60,121 nt of DNA from Alphaproteobacteria bacterium (GTDB taxonomy: Bacteria; Pseudomonadota; Alphaproteobacteria; Micropepsales; Micropepsaceae): assembly GCA_947474565.1 (NCBI GenBank), contig CANJIS010000013.1, positions 1 through 60,121 on the forward strand, in the 5' to 3' direction. Positions within the stretch are counted from its first letter, which is position 1; each line of letters opens with the position of its first letter. Shown piece after piece: positions 45,498 to 54,945 of this stretch. Made by a program: the position numbers and the translations under genes. The notes under the pieces are model-generated. The model did no database searches. It saw nothing but the letters and a program-made list of their open reading frames with translations, and was not told the origin of the DNA.

Positions 45498-45668
45498 ATT
45501 ACACCCACACAACCCGCTTTTTGCGGTGTCCACCTGTTATGGGATCAGACTAGGGCGCGAGGTATTAAGGGCGTGTAAAATGCGCGCAATTCGTGGCGTA
45601 TTGTCCGTGAGTTCCAGGAACCTCGCTGCGCATGGACAACAAAAGGTAAAGCGGAAAATGCGAATGCG

Positions 45669-46706
45669 TCAGACCGCAAGTTCTCGCGCGCCGAGAGACG
45701 CGAAATAGCCAGCAATATCGCTATCTTTTGCAGCGGCCAGTGATGCGGGCTGCCATTGCGGTTTGCCATCCCGGTCGATCAGCGTGGCGCGCACACCTTC
45801 GCGGAAGTCGTGCGCCATCACTGCGCGGGAGGCAACGCGGTATTCCATTTTGAGACAGTCGGAAAGATTTCTGCCTTTGGCTTCCCGAAGGCTGCGGAAA
45901 ATGAACTTCAGCGCCGAGGGCGAACGGCTGCGCATCGTGGCGGCGGTGGCGGTGGCGAAAGCGCTGGAATCGCGGTCCAGCCGTTCCAAAATCGTTTCCA
46001 CCGAGGCGGCGGAAAAAATCGTGTCGATGCGGGCGCGTTCGGCCTCCAGCGATGGAGAATCCGGTTTGAAAACAAAAGGCGCAATCGCCGTATCGAGATG
46101 TTCGCCTTCCGCCAGTCGCGCCAGGATATTGTCGTAATCCGTTGCCTTCACCGCATGGGTGAAAAGCCCGAGCGCCATGGCATCGGCCAGACCGATGCGC
46201 GCGCCCGTCAGTCCCAGATAGGTGCCCATCTCGCCGGGACAGCGCCCCAGGAAATGGGTGGCGCCGACATCCGTAAGAAAGCCGATGCCGGTTTCCGGCA
46301 TCGCGAAGGTCAGGCTCTCATCGGCCAAGCGATAGCGCCCATTGATCGAAACCCCTGCCCCGCCGCCCATCACAATGCCATGCGTCAACGCGACATACGG
46401 TTTCGGGAATGCGCTCACCAGCGCATCGGCGCGGTATTCATCGGCGAGAAATTTCGCTGCCGCATTGCTGGCGGCGACGTTGGATTCATACATGAAGCGG
46501 ATATCGCCGCCGGCGCAGAAAGCTTTGGGGCCTGCGCCGCGGATCGCAACCGCCTTGATGGCGTCATCCGCCGCCCATTCCGGCAGCATTTTCAGCAGGC
46601 CCAGGCACATGCCATGGGTCAGGGCGTTCAGCGCCTTGGGGCGATTAAGGGTAATCAGCCCAACCGCGCCCCTTTTTTCGAACAGAATATGCGGCTCTTG
46701 CTCCAT
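45669..46706 (-). CDS. 3-hydroxyisobutyryl-CoA hydrolase family protein
   Basis: The 345-residue crotonase-fold enzyme has LNRPKALNALTHGM, FCAGGDIRFMYE, GIVMGGGAGVSING and the HIBCH-type FAMPETGIGFLTDVGATHFL. Length and motifs fit the valine-degradation hydrolase rather than a hydratase. A 3-hydroxyisobutyrate dehydrogenase-like gene lies 2.2 kb away, possibly the next step, although in a separate unit. Confidence 0.9.
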   Translation of the reverse strand: MEQEPHILFEKRGAVGLITLNRPKALNALTHGMCLGLLKMLPEWAADDAIKAVAIRGAGPKAFCAGGDIRFMYESNVAASNAAAKFLADEYRADALVSAFPKPYVALTHGIVMGGGAGVSINGRYRLADESLTFAMPETGIGFLTDVGATHFLGRCPGEMGTYLGLTGARIGLADAMALGLFTHAVKATDYDNILARLAEGEHLDTAIAPFVFKPDSPSLEAERARIDTIFSAASVETILERLDRDSSAFATATAATMRSRSPSALKFIFRSLREAKGRNLSDCLKMEYRVASRAVMAHDFREGVRATLIDRDGKPQWQPASLAAAKDSDIAGYFASLGARELAV

Positions 46707-46727
46707 GGCCCTTCCATACCATATTGA

Positions 46728-47738
<1,011 letters not shown>

Positions 47739-47748
47739 GGCATCTCTC

Positions 47749-48261
47749 ATGCCGATTCCAACTCGCGTGGAACTCCAGCCTTATAATCCGGATTGGGCAC
47801 ACGCGGCACAGCGGGAAGCACTGCGCCTTGAGGCCGCCAGCAATGGCGTGATTACGTCCGTCCATCACATCGGTTCAACCGCTATTCCCGGCATTCGCGC
47901 CAAACCCATTCTGGATCTCATCCCGGTGGTGCGCGATCTGGCGGCGTGGGATAGCTTACGTCCGCAGATCGAGGCGCTGGGTTATGCCTGGTGGGGCGAG
48001 TTTGGTCTGCCCGGCCGCCGTTACTGCACCTGGGATAATGGCGGCGCGCACAAAATTCACCTGCATTGTTACGAGGCAGGAACATCTGAGATCACACGGC
48101 GTCTGGCGTTCCGCGATCATTTGCGGCGGCATTCTGCTCTGGCGCAGCAGTATGAAATGGAAAAATCACGCTGCGGCGACCTGCACCCGCTCGACTCGCA
48201 GGCCTACAGCGCTTGCAAGAGCGAATGGATTAAACGCATAGAAGCAGAAGCGCTGGCCTAA
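47749..48261 (+). CDS. GrpB/UPF0157 family protein
   Basis: From ATG 47749 the 170-residue nucleotidyltransferase-fold protein has VELQPYNPDWAH, the GSTAIPGIRAKPILDLI signature and HLHCYEAG. It begins ten bases after the hemB stop. Biochemical role unsettled; some members are linked to CoA synthesis. Its end overlaps the convergent TetR gene by four bases. Confidence 0.9.
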   Translation: MPIPTRVELQPYNPDWAHAAQREALRLEAASNGVITSVHHIGSTAIPGIRAKPILDLIPVVRDLAAWDSLRPQIEALGYAWWGEFGLPGRRYCTWDNGGAHKIHLHCYEAGTSEITRRLAFRDHLRRHSALAQQYEMEKSRCGDLHPLDSQAYSACKSEWIKRIEAEALA

Positions 48262-48890
48262 TCGCGCTTGGTCGAGAACAGACTGCGCAGCAGAATTTCC
48301 GACCGCGACGGCAGCACATGCAGTCCGGCGCGGCGCTGGCCCAGGTCAATCACATTCTCCAGCACCAGCATGGCAAGACCATGCACCGCCGCCCAAACCG
48401 CCAGACCCAGATTGTGGTCCGACAGGGAGGCGCCGATTTCCGCGCCAACGGCATCGGCGGCATTGCTAAGTGCCGGGAATTTTTCTCGGTTCGGCAATTG
48501 CGGGCCGAACATCAACCGCGCCACCGCAGGGCGCTGGGCGACGAAGCGCATATAGGCGGCGCCGATGTTGGCGATGCGATCCGATTCCGGACCGCCGACC
48601 TTGCCGGCATCCACGATGTGCTGGCGCAGCTCGGCAAAGCCTTCCAGTCCCAATTCCACCAGCAAGGCTTCGTGATTGGGAAAATGACGATAGGGCGCAG
48701 CATGGCTGACGCCGGCGCGGCGGGCCACGGCACGCAAGGTCAGCGCGCTGAGATCCTGTTCTTCCAGAATGGAACGAGCGGCTTCCAACAATCCATTACG
48801 CAGATCGCCGTGATGGTACGCCCGGTCACCAGAGGTGCGGCCGCGCTGCGCCGGCTTTTGGGAAATCGAATCGTTGGATGTGTTGCTCAT
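48258..48890 (-). CDS. TetR/AcrR-family transcriptional regulator
   Basis: From ATG 48890 the 210-residue protein has an unstructured start, then the TetR helix-turn-helix (ARSILEEQDLSALTLRAVAR, VSHAAPYRHFPNHEALL) and a WHG-like ligand domain (FVAQRPAVARLMFG, LAVWAAVHGLAMLVLE). It follows the efflux operon by 46 bases on the same strand. It may control that operon or itself through the direct repeats just upstream. Confidence 0.9.
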   Translation of the reverse strand: MSNTSNDSISQKPAQRGRTSGDRAYHHGDLRNGLLEAARSILEEQDLSALTLRAVARRAGVSHAAPYRHFPNHEALLVELGLEGFAELRQHIVDAGKVGGPESDRIANIGAAYMRFVAQRPAVARLMFGPQLPNREKFPALSNAADAVGAEIGASLSDHNLGLAVWAAVHGLAMLVLENVIDLGQRRAGLHVLPSRSEILLRSLFSTKRD

Positions 48891-48907
48891 GTGATGCCCT
48901 TCATATG

Positions 48908-48926
48908 CTGAACTTGTACTGAACTT
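48908..48926 (-). promoter_or_regulatory. Direct repeats upstream of tetR-type gene
   Basis: CTGAACTT occurs twice with a three-base spacer (11-bp period), 18-36 bases before the TetR start codon. It could be an operator on one DNA face; not palindromic, so the assignment is weak. Confidence 0.3.
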
Positions 48927-48936
48927 TGTCGAATTG

Positions 48937-49833
48937 TTATGATTTGTTGCGAGCGCGCTCCTGCCGCGCGAATAGGCTGGAGGTATCCCAGCGTTTGCCG
49001 CCCATCTGCTCAATTTCCGCGTAGAACTGGTCCACCAGCGCCGTGACCGGCATGCTTGCGCCGTTGCGGCGCGACTCATCCAGCACAATGGAAAGATCCT
49101 TGCGCATCCACTCCACCGCGAAGCCGAGATTATACTCGCCCGCCGCCATGGTCTTGTAGCGGTTCTCCATCTGCCAGCTTTGCGCCGCGCCTTTGGAAAT
49201 CACCTCCACCACTTTTTCGATGTCCAGACCGGCGGCGCGGGCGAAGGAAAAACCTTCCGCCATGCCCTGCACCATCCCGGCGATGCAGACCTGATTCACC
49301 ATCTTGGTGATCTGGCCTGCGCCAGAGTCTCCCATCAGCCGCGACTGCTTGGCGTAAACCGCCATCACCGGCTCGGCCTTGGCATAAGAAGCTTCGCTGC
49401 CGCCGCACATGATGGTGAGCTTGCCGTTCACCGCGCCGGCTTCGCCGCCCGAAACCGGCGCGTCGAGAAATTCAAAACCGGCTTTTTGGGCCACCGCCGA
49501 CAATTCGCGCGCGATCCCGGCCGACGCCGTGGTGTGATCCACAAACAGCGCACCCTTCCCCATGGATTCGAAGGCGCCGTCTTTTCCGATGGTGACATCG
49601 CGCAGGTCGGAATCGCGCCCGACGCAAGCGAAGACAATGTCCTGCCCCTTGGCGGCAGCGGCCGGCGTTGGCGCGGACTTACAATTGGAAGTGGGGGCGC
49701 CACCATATTCGCCCACCCATTTCTGCGCCTTGGCCGGATTGCGGTTGTAGACCGTAACTTCATGGCCGGCTTTTTTCAGGTGGCCCGCCATCGGGTAACC
49801 CATCACGCCCAAACCGATAAATGCGAGTTTCAT
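48937..49833 (-). CDS. 3-hydroxyisobutyrate dehydrogenase-family NAD(P)-dependent oxidoreductase
   Basis: The 298-residue beta-hydroxyacid dehydrogenase has the Rossmann motif GLGVMGYPMAGHL, DAPVSGGEAGAVNGKLTIMCGG with the substrate loop, and the catalytic Lys in GAGQITKMVNQ. The family includes 3-hydroxyisobutyrate dehydrogenase, tartronate semialdehyde reductase and GLYR1-type succinic semialdehyde reductase; motifs do not settle which. Its ATG directly abuts the end of the MFS gene, so it is part of the efflux operon. Confidence 0.88.
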   Translation of the reverse strand: MKLAFIGLGVMGYPMAGHLKKAGHEVTVYNRNPAKAQKWVGEYGGAPTSNCKSAPTPAAAAKGQDIVFACVGRDSDLRDVTIGKDGAFESMGKGALFVDHTTASAGIARELSAVAQKAGFEFLDAPVSGGEAGAVNGKLTIMCGGSEASYAKAEPVMAVYAKQSRLMGDSGAGQITKMVNQVCIAGMVQGMAEGFSFARAAGLDIEKVVEVISKGAAQSWQMENRYKTMAAGEYNLGFAVEWMRKDLSIVLDESRRNGASMPVTALVDQFYAEIEQMGGKRWDTSSLFARQERARNKS

Positions 49834-51402
49834 TTATTCCACCACTTCAATGTCCGGCTTCTTGGGCGCTTGTCCCGCAAAGACTGGGCGTTTCATCATC
49901 CAGATCACGAAAAATACAGGCAGAGAGACATAGAACATGAAAAGAAAATCGTTGGCATAAGCCTGAACCATGGAGCGGTATTCGATCAGCCCATTCAGAT
50001 TGGCCAATCCGAACGGGATCACCGGGTTCATGAACATGGATTCGCTGTTGACGCCCAGCGCCCGGTTGAAGGGGCTGGCATAATGGGCCAACTGGGAATG
50101 AATGGTTTGCACGCTCGAAGCCAACACGGTGGTGGTGAGCGACACACCCACGGCGCTGCCGATATTGCGCATCAGGTTGGTCAGCCCCGCGCCATCGGTG
50201 CGAAATTGCGGGCCAAGTGTGGCAAAGGCCACCAGATTCATCGGCACGAACACCAGACCCATGCCGATGCCCTGAATGAAGGTGACAATCGAAATCTGGC
50301 CAACGCCGATGGAAGGCGTCCATTCCGTCATGTCCCAGAGCGACCACAGCAGCGCCGTGGCGCCCAGTGTCATCAGGAAGCGCGGATCCATCTTCATGGT
50401 CAGGCGCCCGGCGAACAGCATGGCGAACATCACGCCCAATCCGCGCGGCACCATCAGAAAGCCGGTCTGGGTTACGCTATAGCCGGACAGGTTCTGCAGG
50501 TACGGCGACATCAGGGCGGAACTGGCCAGCAGCACCAGGCCCATCACGAACATCAACACCAGGCCACCGGAAAAATTGCGGTCCTTGAAGATGGCCAGCG
50601 GAATGAAGGGCTTTGGGGCGGTGAACATGTGCACCAGGAAGAGGTACAGCGACGTGCAGGCGATAATGCCCTCGATCACGATTTCGGGCGAAGAAAACCA
50701 GTCCTTGGTGGTGCCCCGATCCAGCATCAATTGCAGCGACGCCAAGCCGACCGACAGCGCGATGAAACCGAACCAGTCGAATTTCAGGGTGTGATCGCGG
50801 GCCGTGTCCTTGAAGAAGATCATCAGCGCGGCGACGGCGGCGATGCCGAACGGCACATTGATGTAGAACACCCAGCGCCAGTTATAGGCGTCGGTCAGAA
50901 CGCCCCCCAGTGTCGGACCCAGGATCGGCCCCAGCATCACGCCCATGCCCCAGATCGCCATCACCGAGCCGCGGCGGCTGGGCGGATACATGTCCAGCAT
51001 CACCGCTTGGCTCAGCGGCCCCAGCGCCGCGCCGAAACAGCCCTGGATCAGGCGAAACGCAACCATCTGCTCCAGCGACTGGGCCGCGCCGCAGGCCATG
51101 GAGGCCACGGTGAAACCGGCCAGGCAGGTGATGAGGAAATTCTTCTTGCCGAAGCGCGCCGACATCCAGCCCACGGGCGCGGTCATGATCGCGGCGGCGA
51201 TGATGTACGACGTCAGAACCCAGGTGATCTGGTCGCGCGAGGCCGACAGGCTGCCCTGCATATAGGGCAGCGCCACATTGGCGATGGTGGTGTCGAGCGC
51301 CTGCATCAACACGCCCGCCATCGAGCCGATCAGCACCGCCCATTCAGCAAATTTGCTGTCATAGGCATGCGCGGCATGCGGTGTATGCGTTGCGGCGGCC
51401 AT
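49834..51402 (-). CDS. DHA2-family multidrug efflux MFS transporter (EmrB-like)
   Basis: The 522-residue protein has 14 predicted helices and motif C-like LGPTLGGVLTD, with QALDTTIANVALPYMQGSL in helix 1 and WMSARFGKKNFL in loop 2-3. It pairs with the EmrA-like gene 13 bases upstream to form a tripartite inner-membrane pump that needs an outer-membrane channel. That channel gene is not in the window. Confidence 0.92.
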   Translation of the reverse strand: MAAATHTPHAAHAYDSKFAEWAVLIGSMAGVLMQALDTTIANVALPYMQGSLSASRDQITWVLTSYIIAAAIMTAPVGWMSARFGKKNFLITCLAGFTVASMACGAAQSLEQMVAFRLIQGCFGAALGPLSQAVMLDMYPPSRRGSVMAIWGMGVMLGPILGPTLGGVLTDAYNWRWVFYINVPFGIAAVAALMIFFKDTARDHTLKFDWFGFIALSVGLASLQLMLDRGTTKDWFSSPEIVIEGIIACTSLYLFLVHMFTAPKPFIPLAIFKDRNFSGGLVLMFVMGLVLLASSALMSPYLQNLSGYSVTQTGFLMVPRGLGVMFAMLFAGRLTMKMDPRFLMTLGATALLWSLWDMTEWTPSIGVGQISIVTFIQGIGMGLVFVPMNLVAFATLGPQFRTDGAGLTNLMRNIGSAVGVSLTTTVLASSVQTIHSQLAHYASPFNRALGVNSESMFMNPVIPFGLANLNGLIEYRSMVQAYANDFLFMFYVSLPVFFVIWMMKRPVFAGQAPKKPDIEVVE

Positions 51403-51415
51403 CCCCTCCGGCGTC

Positions 51416-52504
51416 CTATTGATTCTGCATGCGCTGCCAGCGTGTCTTGCCGGTATCGATCTTGACCACCGCGCTGAGGCCTGCGCGCAGCGGCGGATCG
51501 CCCGCCTTCTGGTCTATCGCGATGCGAACCGGAATGCGTTGCACCACCTTCACCCAGTTGCCCGAAGTATTTTCCGACGGCAACGCCGAGAAGGAGCTAT
51601 CGCTGCCGGCGCTGACATTGTCGATATGGCCGGTCCAATGCTTGCCGGGATACGTATCGATGGTGATGTCCACCGGCGCGCCCTGCTGAACATGGGTGAG
51701 TTCGGTTTCCTTGAGGTCGGATTCGATCCAGATCTTGTCACCGATCAGGCCCACCGCGCTGGTGGTGGTGAAGGCCGACATGGCCGAAATCACCAGCGTG
51801 CCGGGCTGCAGCGAATCCACTTCGCTCACAATGCCGTCGAACGGCGCACGCACCGTGGCGTGGTCGAGCTGGCGCTGGGCTTCATCCACCGCCGCCTGGG
51901 CCTTCTGGTAAGCCGGAGATTGTTCCGCCGGCAAATTGGGATTGCCGTTCAGCTTGGCCAGGGCGGTGGTGGCCATTTGCTGCGCCGACACCACATTGGC
52001 CTGGGCCGTCAGCATGGCGCCCCGCGCCTGATCCACCAAAGTCGTTGCGATAGCGTTCTGCTGCTGCAGCGCCGTATAGCGGTCATATGTCTGCTTGGTC
52101 AGCGCCACCTGCGGCCGCTGCGCCGAGATCTGCGCTAGTGCCGAGCGATAGGCGCCCTTGTCGGACTCCACATCCAGCACCGTCTGGGACAGCGTCGCCT
52201 TGGCGTTGGCCAGCGCGATCTGGAACGGATGCGGATCCAGCGTGAACAGAATATCGCCACGCTTGACCATCTGGCCCTGCTTCACATCCACGGTCTGGAT
52301 CAATCCCGACACGTCGGTCGAGACCATCAGCTTGTTGGCATGAACGTAAGAGTCGTCGGCCGAGATGTAGCGCCCGCCGGTGAGATAGACATATCCGCTG
52401 ACCGCGGCCACCACGATCACACCGCCCAGCATCAGAACCTTGCGGACGGTGGCTTTGCTGATGCCCGTCTTGGTGTTTGTGTTGTCATAAGCAACTGCAG
52501 ACAT
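51416..52504 (-). CDS. HlyD/EmrA-family membrane-fusion protein
   Basis: The 362-residue adaptor has one membrane helix (residues 26-46), a biotinyl-lipoyl-like domain split by a coiled-coil hairpin (residues 75-200) and VRAPFDGIVSEVDSLQPGTL. It links the DHA2 pump to an outer-membrane channel. It begins two bases after the marR stop, so the operon is marR-emrA-emrB-oxidoreductase. Confidence 0.92.
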   Translation of the reverse strand: MSAVAYDNTNTKTGISKATVRKVLMLGGVIVVAAVSGYVYLTGGRYISADDSYVHANKLMVSTDVSGLIQTVDVKQGQMVKRGDILFTLDPHPFQIALANAKATLSQTVLDVESDKGAYRSALAQISAQRPQVALTKQTYDRYTALQQQNAIATTLVDQARGAMLTAQANVVSAQQMATTALAKLNGNPNLPAEQSPAYQKAQAAVDEAQRQLDHATVRAPFDGIVSEVDSLQPGTLVISAMSAFTTTSAVGLIGDKIWIESDLKETELTHVQQGAPVDITIDTYPGKHWTGHIDNVSAGSDSSFSALPSENTSGNWVKVVQRIPVRIAIDQKAGDPPLRAGLSAVVKIDTGKTRWQRMQNQ

Positions 52505-52506
52505 TT

Positions 52507-52968
52507 TTATTCTCCGCCCACAACGAGCTCTTCGCTCGAACTTTCCATGTTCAATTTGTTTTTCATGTGCTGAAGCACGTTCAACATCGCCTGACGGTCC
52601 GCGTCGGCAGCGCCGCCCAGCAGCCAGTCATCCAGATCGGCTTTGTAGGCTTCGATCTTGGCCAGTATCTCTTTCGACGCCGGCAACAGATGCAGGCGGC
52701 GGATGCGCCGGTCGCACGGATCGGCCCTGCGCTCGATAAACCCGCGCGCTTCCAGCCGGTCCACCAGGCGGCCGACCGTGATCGGCTCCACTTCGCAGAT
52801 GGCCGCCAGTTCGATCTGGGAAAGGCCGGGCTGGCGATGGAGCCGGGCCAGGATCACGCCCTGTGCCCGCGTCAGGCCATATGTCCGAGCCCAGCGGTCA
52901 AAGCGGGTGCGCAGCATCCGCGCCACATCGTGGAGCTGGATCTGCAGGTCTTTGTCGAAATTGGTCAT
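52507..52968 (-). CDS. MarR-family regulator of the efflux operon
   Basis: The 153-residue winged-helix protein has LTRAQGVILARLHRQPGLSQ, EPITVGRLVDRLEARGFIER and DPCDRRIRRLHLLP, the MarR DNA-recognition and wing segments. The single Cys in DPCD could sense oxidants. It is the first gene of the efflux operon, and a palindrome sits in its own promoter, so autorepression is expected. Confidence 0.92.
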   Translation of the reverse strand: MTNFDKDLQIQLHDVARMLRTRFDRWARTYGLTRAQGVILARLHRQPGLSQIELAAICEVEPITVGRLVDRLEARGFIERRADPCDRRIRRLHLLPASKEILAKIEAYKADLDDWLLGGAADADRQAMLNVLQHMKNKLNMESSSEELVVGGE

Positions 52969-52991
52969 GTTTTCCCTGTTCGCGCGGCGAG

Positions 52992-53020
52992 AAGATAAGC
53001 AGCGTTATAATAACGTGCAA
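52992..53020 (-). promoter_or_regulatory. Promoter with embedded palindromic operator for marR-emrAB
   Basis: On the reverse strand TTGCAC (53015-53020) and TATCTT (52992-52997) are separated by 17 bases. The spacer contains the 13-bp dyad CGTTATAATAACG (53003-53015). A MarR dimer there would block RNA polymerase. Confidence 0.6.
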
Positions 53021-53089
53021 GCTGATAACGCATGCTAAATAACCCCGGAATGTGGGAGGGAATATCGCAAAAAACCCAGCGGTAGCGCC

Positions 53090-53124
53090 AAAAAAAAGCA
53101 GCCGGCGGTGGAGCCGCCGGCTGC
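53090..53124 (-). terminator. Rho-independent terminator of pstS
   Basis: An 11-bp GC-rich perfect stem (53098-53108 with 53114-53124) with five-base loop is followed on the reverse strand by eight T residues. It lies 28 bases after the pstS stop codon, so pstS is transcribed alone. Confidence 0.93.
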
Positions 53125-53152
53125 ATGCACTGCATAGGTGTTATTCGCGGCG

Positions 53153-54184
53153 CTACATGCCCGAGCCGACGATGCCTTTCCAGCTGGCTTCGATGGCCGA
53201 AACCGCGTTCTGGGGCAGCGGGACGTAGTCCAGGCCCAGCGCCAGCTGGTCGCCCTTCTCCATGCCCCATTTGAAGAACTTCAGCGCCGCGGCGGAAGCC
53301 GCCTTGTCGCCCGGGTTCTTGTACATCACGGCGGAGGTGGTGGCGGTGATGGGCCAGGTATTGGCGCCGGCATCATCCAGGAACAGAACAACGAAATTGT
53401 TCTTCGCGGCAGCAGCCCAGTCGGCGCTGGCGGCAGCGGCCTTGAAGTTGTCCGGGGTGGCATCAACCGTCTTGCCGTCCTTGTTGATCATCTTGGCGTA
53501 GTTCAGGTGGTTCTGCTTGGCATAGGTGTATTCGACATAACCAATCGCGCCGCTGATGTGCCCGACATTGCCGGCAACGCCTTCATTGCCCTTGGCGCCG
53601 ATGCCGACGGGCCAGTCAATCGCCGTGTCAGCGCCGATATTGTCCGCCCAGTCTTTGCTGATACGCGCCAGATAGGTGGAGAATTGATAGGTGGTGCCCG
53701 AACCGTCGGAACGATGCACGACAGCGATAGCCTGACCCGGCAGCGCCAGGCCCGGATTCAGCTTCTTGATTTCCGGTGCGTCCCAGCGGCGGATTTTGCC
53801 CTGAAAGATGGCAACCAGCGTGGGGCCATTCAGCACCAGCTTGCCGGGCGCAAGACCACGAACATTCACGATCGGAACAATGCCGCCGATGATCACCGGA
53901 AACTGGGTCAGACCCGCCGCCGCCAATTCCTTGCCTGTGAGCGGCTTGTCGGTGACGCCGAAGGTCACGGTCTTTGCCTTGATCTGGGCGATGCCGCCGC
54001 CGGAACCGATCGACTGATAATTGAGATTGTCGCCCGACTGGCCTTTGTAAACCGCGGCCCATTTGGCAACGACGGGAAACACGAAGGTCGAACCGGCGCC
54101 GGTGATTTCCATGGCGAAGGCCATGTTAGCGGACAGGGCGAGTGCTGCCGCAGCGCCAATCGAGGCTTTAAAGTGCTTGGTCAT
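53153..54184 (-). CDS. pstS: Phosphate ABC transporter substrate-binding protein PstS
   Basis: The 343-residue periplasmic protein has a signal peptide (ending NMAFAM), then ITGAGSTFVFPVVAKWA and the phosphate-binding SIGSGGGIAQIK and HRSDGSGTTYQF. The usual pstCAB-phoU genes do not follow; a terminator does, so this is a stand-alone pstS behind a three-unit Pho box. Confidence 0.95.
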   Translation of the reverse strand: MTKHFKASIGAAAALALSANMAFAMEITGAGSTFVFPVVAKWAAVYKGQSGDNLNYQSIGSGGGIAQIKAKTVTFGVTDKPLTGKELAAAGLTQFPVIIGGIVPIVNVRGLAPGKLVLNGPTLVAIFQGKIRRWDAPEIKKLNPGLALPGQAIAVVHRSDGSGTTYQFSTYLARISKDWADNIGADTAIDWPVGIGAKGNEGVAGNVGHISGAIGYVEYTYAKQNHLNYAKMINKDGKTVDATPDNFKAAAASADWAAAAKNNFVVLFLDDAGANTWPITATTSAVMYKNPGDKAASAAALKFFKWGMEKGDQLALGLDYVPLPQNAVSAIEASWKGIVGSGM

Positions 54185-54234
54185 GGAATGCTCCGTTGCG
54201 CGCCGGCGTGATCGCAGGGACGGGCAACAGCAAT

Positions 54235-54263
54235 GTGATACTTATGTGAAGCCTGTGTGACAG
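54235..54263 (-). promoter_or_regulatory. Pho box of three direct units upstream of pstS
   Basis: On the reverse strand CTGTCAC (54257-54263), GCTTCAC (54246-54252) and GTATCAC (54235-54241) are spaced exactly 11 bases apart with four-base spacers, the PhoB binding pattern. The last unit ends 50 bases before the pstS ATG. Confidence 0.75.
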
Positions 54264-54288
54264 CCGGGCGGAAAAGCGCAGAAATCCG

Positions 54289-54813
54289 CTACTTGTCATC
54301 CGTCGTGCGGCGGCCGGAGACACCTTCGGGCGGCTTGCCCTGCGCCAGGGCGCTGTATTTGCCACCGAAATAGACCAAAGGCGCGCTTTGACTGGGCCGG
54401 GAAAAACGCAGCACGCGGCCAATCAGAATTGTGTGATCGCCGACATCCACCGTTTGCTCGCGCTGACATTCGAACACCGCCAGGGAATCGGCCAGGGCCG
54501 GTGGACCCAATTCGGTGGGAAGCAGCGCAATGCCGTCCAGCTTGTGTTCGCCGGGGCGCGCCAGACGGGACGAGACCTCTTTATGATCCGTACCCAGAAG
54601 ATTGATGGTGAAGACCTGCGCGTCACCGAACAGGGCATGGCGGCTGGATTTGCGGTCCATGCACCACAGGACCAGCGGCGGATCGAGTGAAACCGACGTA
54701 AAGGAATTGACGGTTATACCGACGGGGCTTCCTGGACCCGGCGCAGTAACCACCGCCACCCCGGTGGGGAAGCAGCCCAAAGCCTCACGATAAGCGCGCA
54801 AATCAAAGCTCAT
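54289..54813 (-). CDS. Flavin reductase family protein
   Basis: The 174-residue split-barrel protein has FPTGVAVVTAPG, GITVNSFTSVSLDPPLVLWC and an ending HTILIGRV...PLVYFGGKYSAL, signatures of NAD(P)H:flavin reductases that supply reduced FMN/FAD to monooxygenases. No partner oxygenase is nearby. It shares an upstream strand with pstS, but the Pho box lies between them. Confidence 0.9.
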   Translation of the reverse strand: MSFDLRAYREALGCFPTGVAVVTAPGPGSPVGITVNSFTSVSLDPPLVLWCMDRKSSRHALFGDAQVFTINLLGTDHKEVSSRLARPGEHKLDGIALLPTELGPPALADSLAVFECQREQTVDVGDHTILIGRVLRFSRPSQSAPLVYFGGKYSALAQGKPPEGVSGRRTTDDK

Positions 54814-54945
54814 GACCCGACATTAGTACCCCCCGCTTCACACTCGGTTAAGGGGGGGTATGCATGATCGGCCAAAGTTTATAGGACGGTCAGGCCGGGC
54901 ATCAGATCCGGGCCACCCGTCCAGGTAATAGCAACGGTGGGACAC

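Noticed and set aside
49180-51465. 761-codon open frame on the plus strand, antisense to the oxidoreductase and EmrB-like genes
   Set aside because: Its translation is His/Arg/Gln-rich without any motif. It is the complement of two well-supported genes in high-GC DNA.
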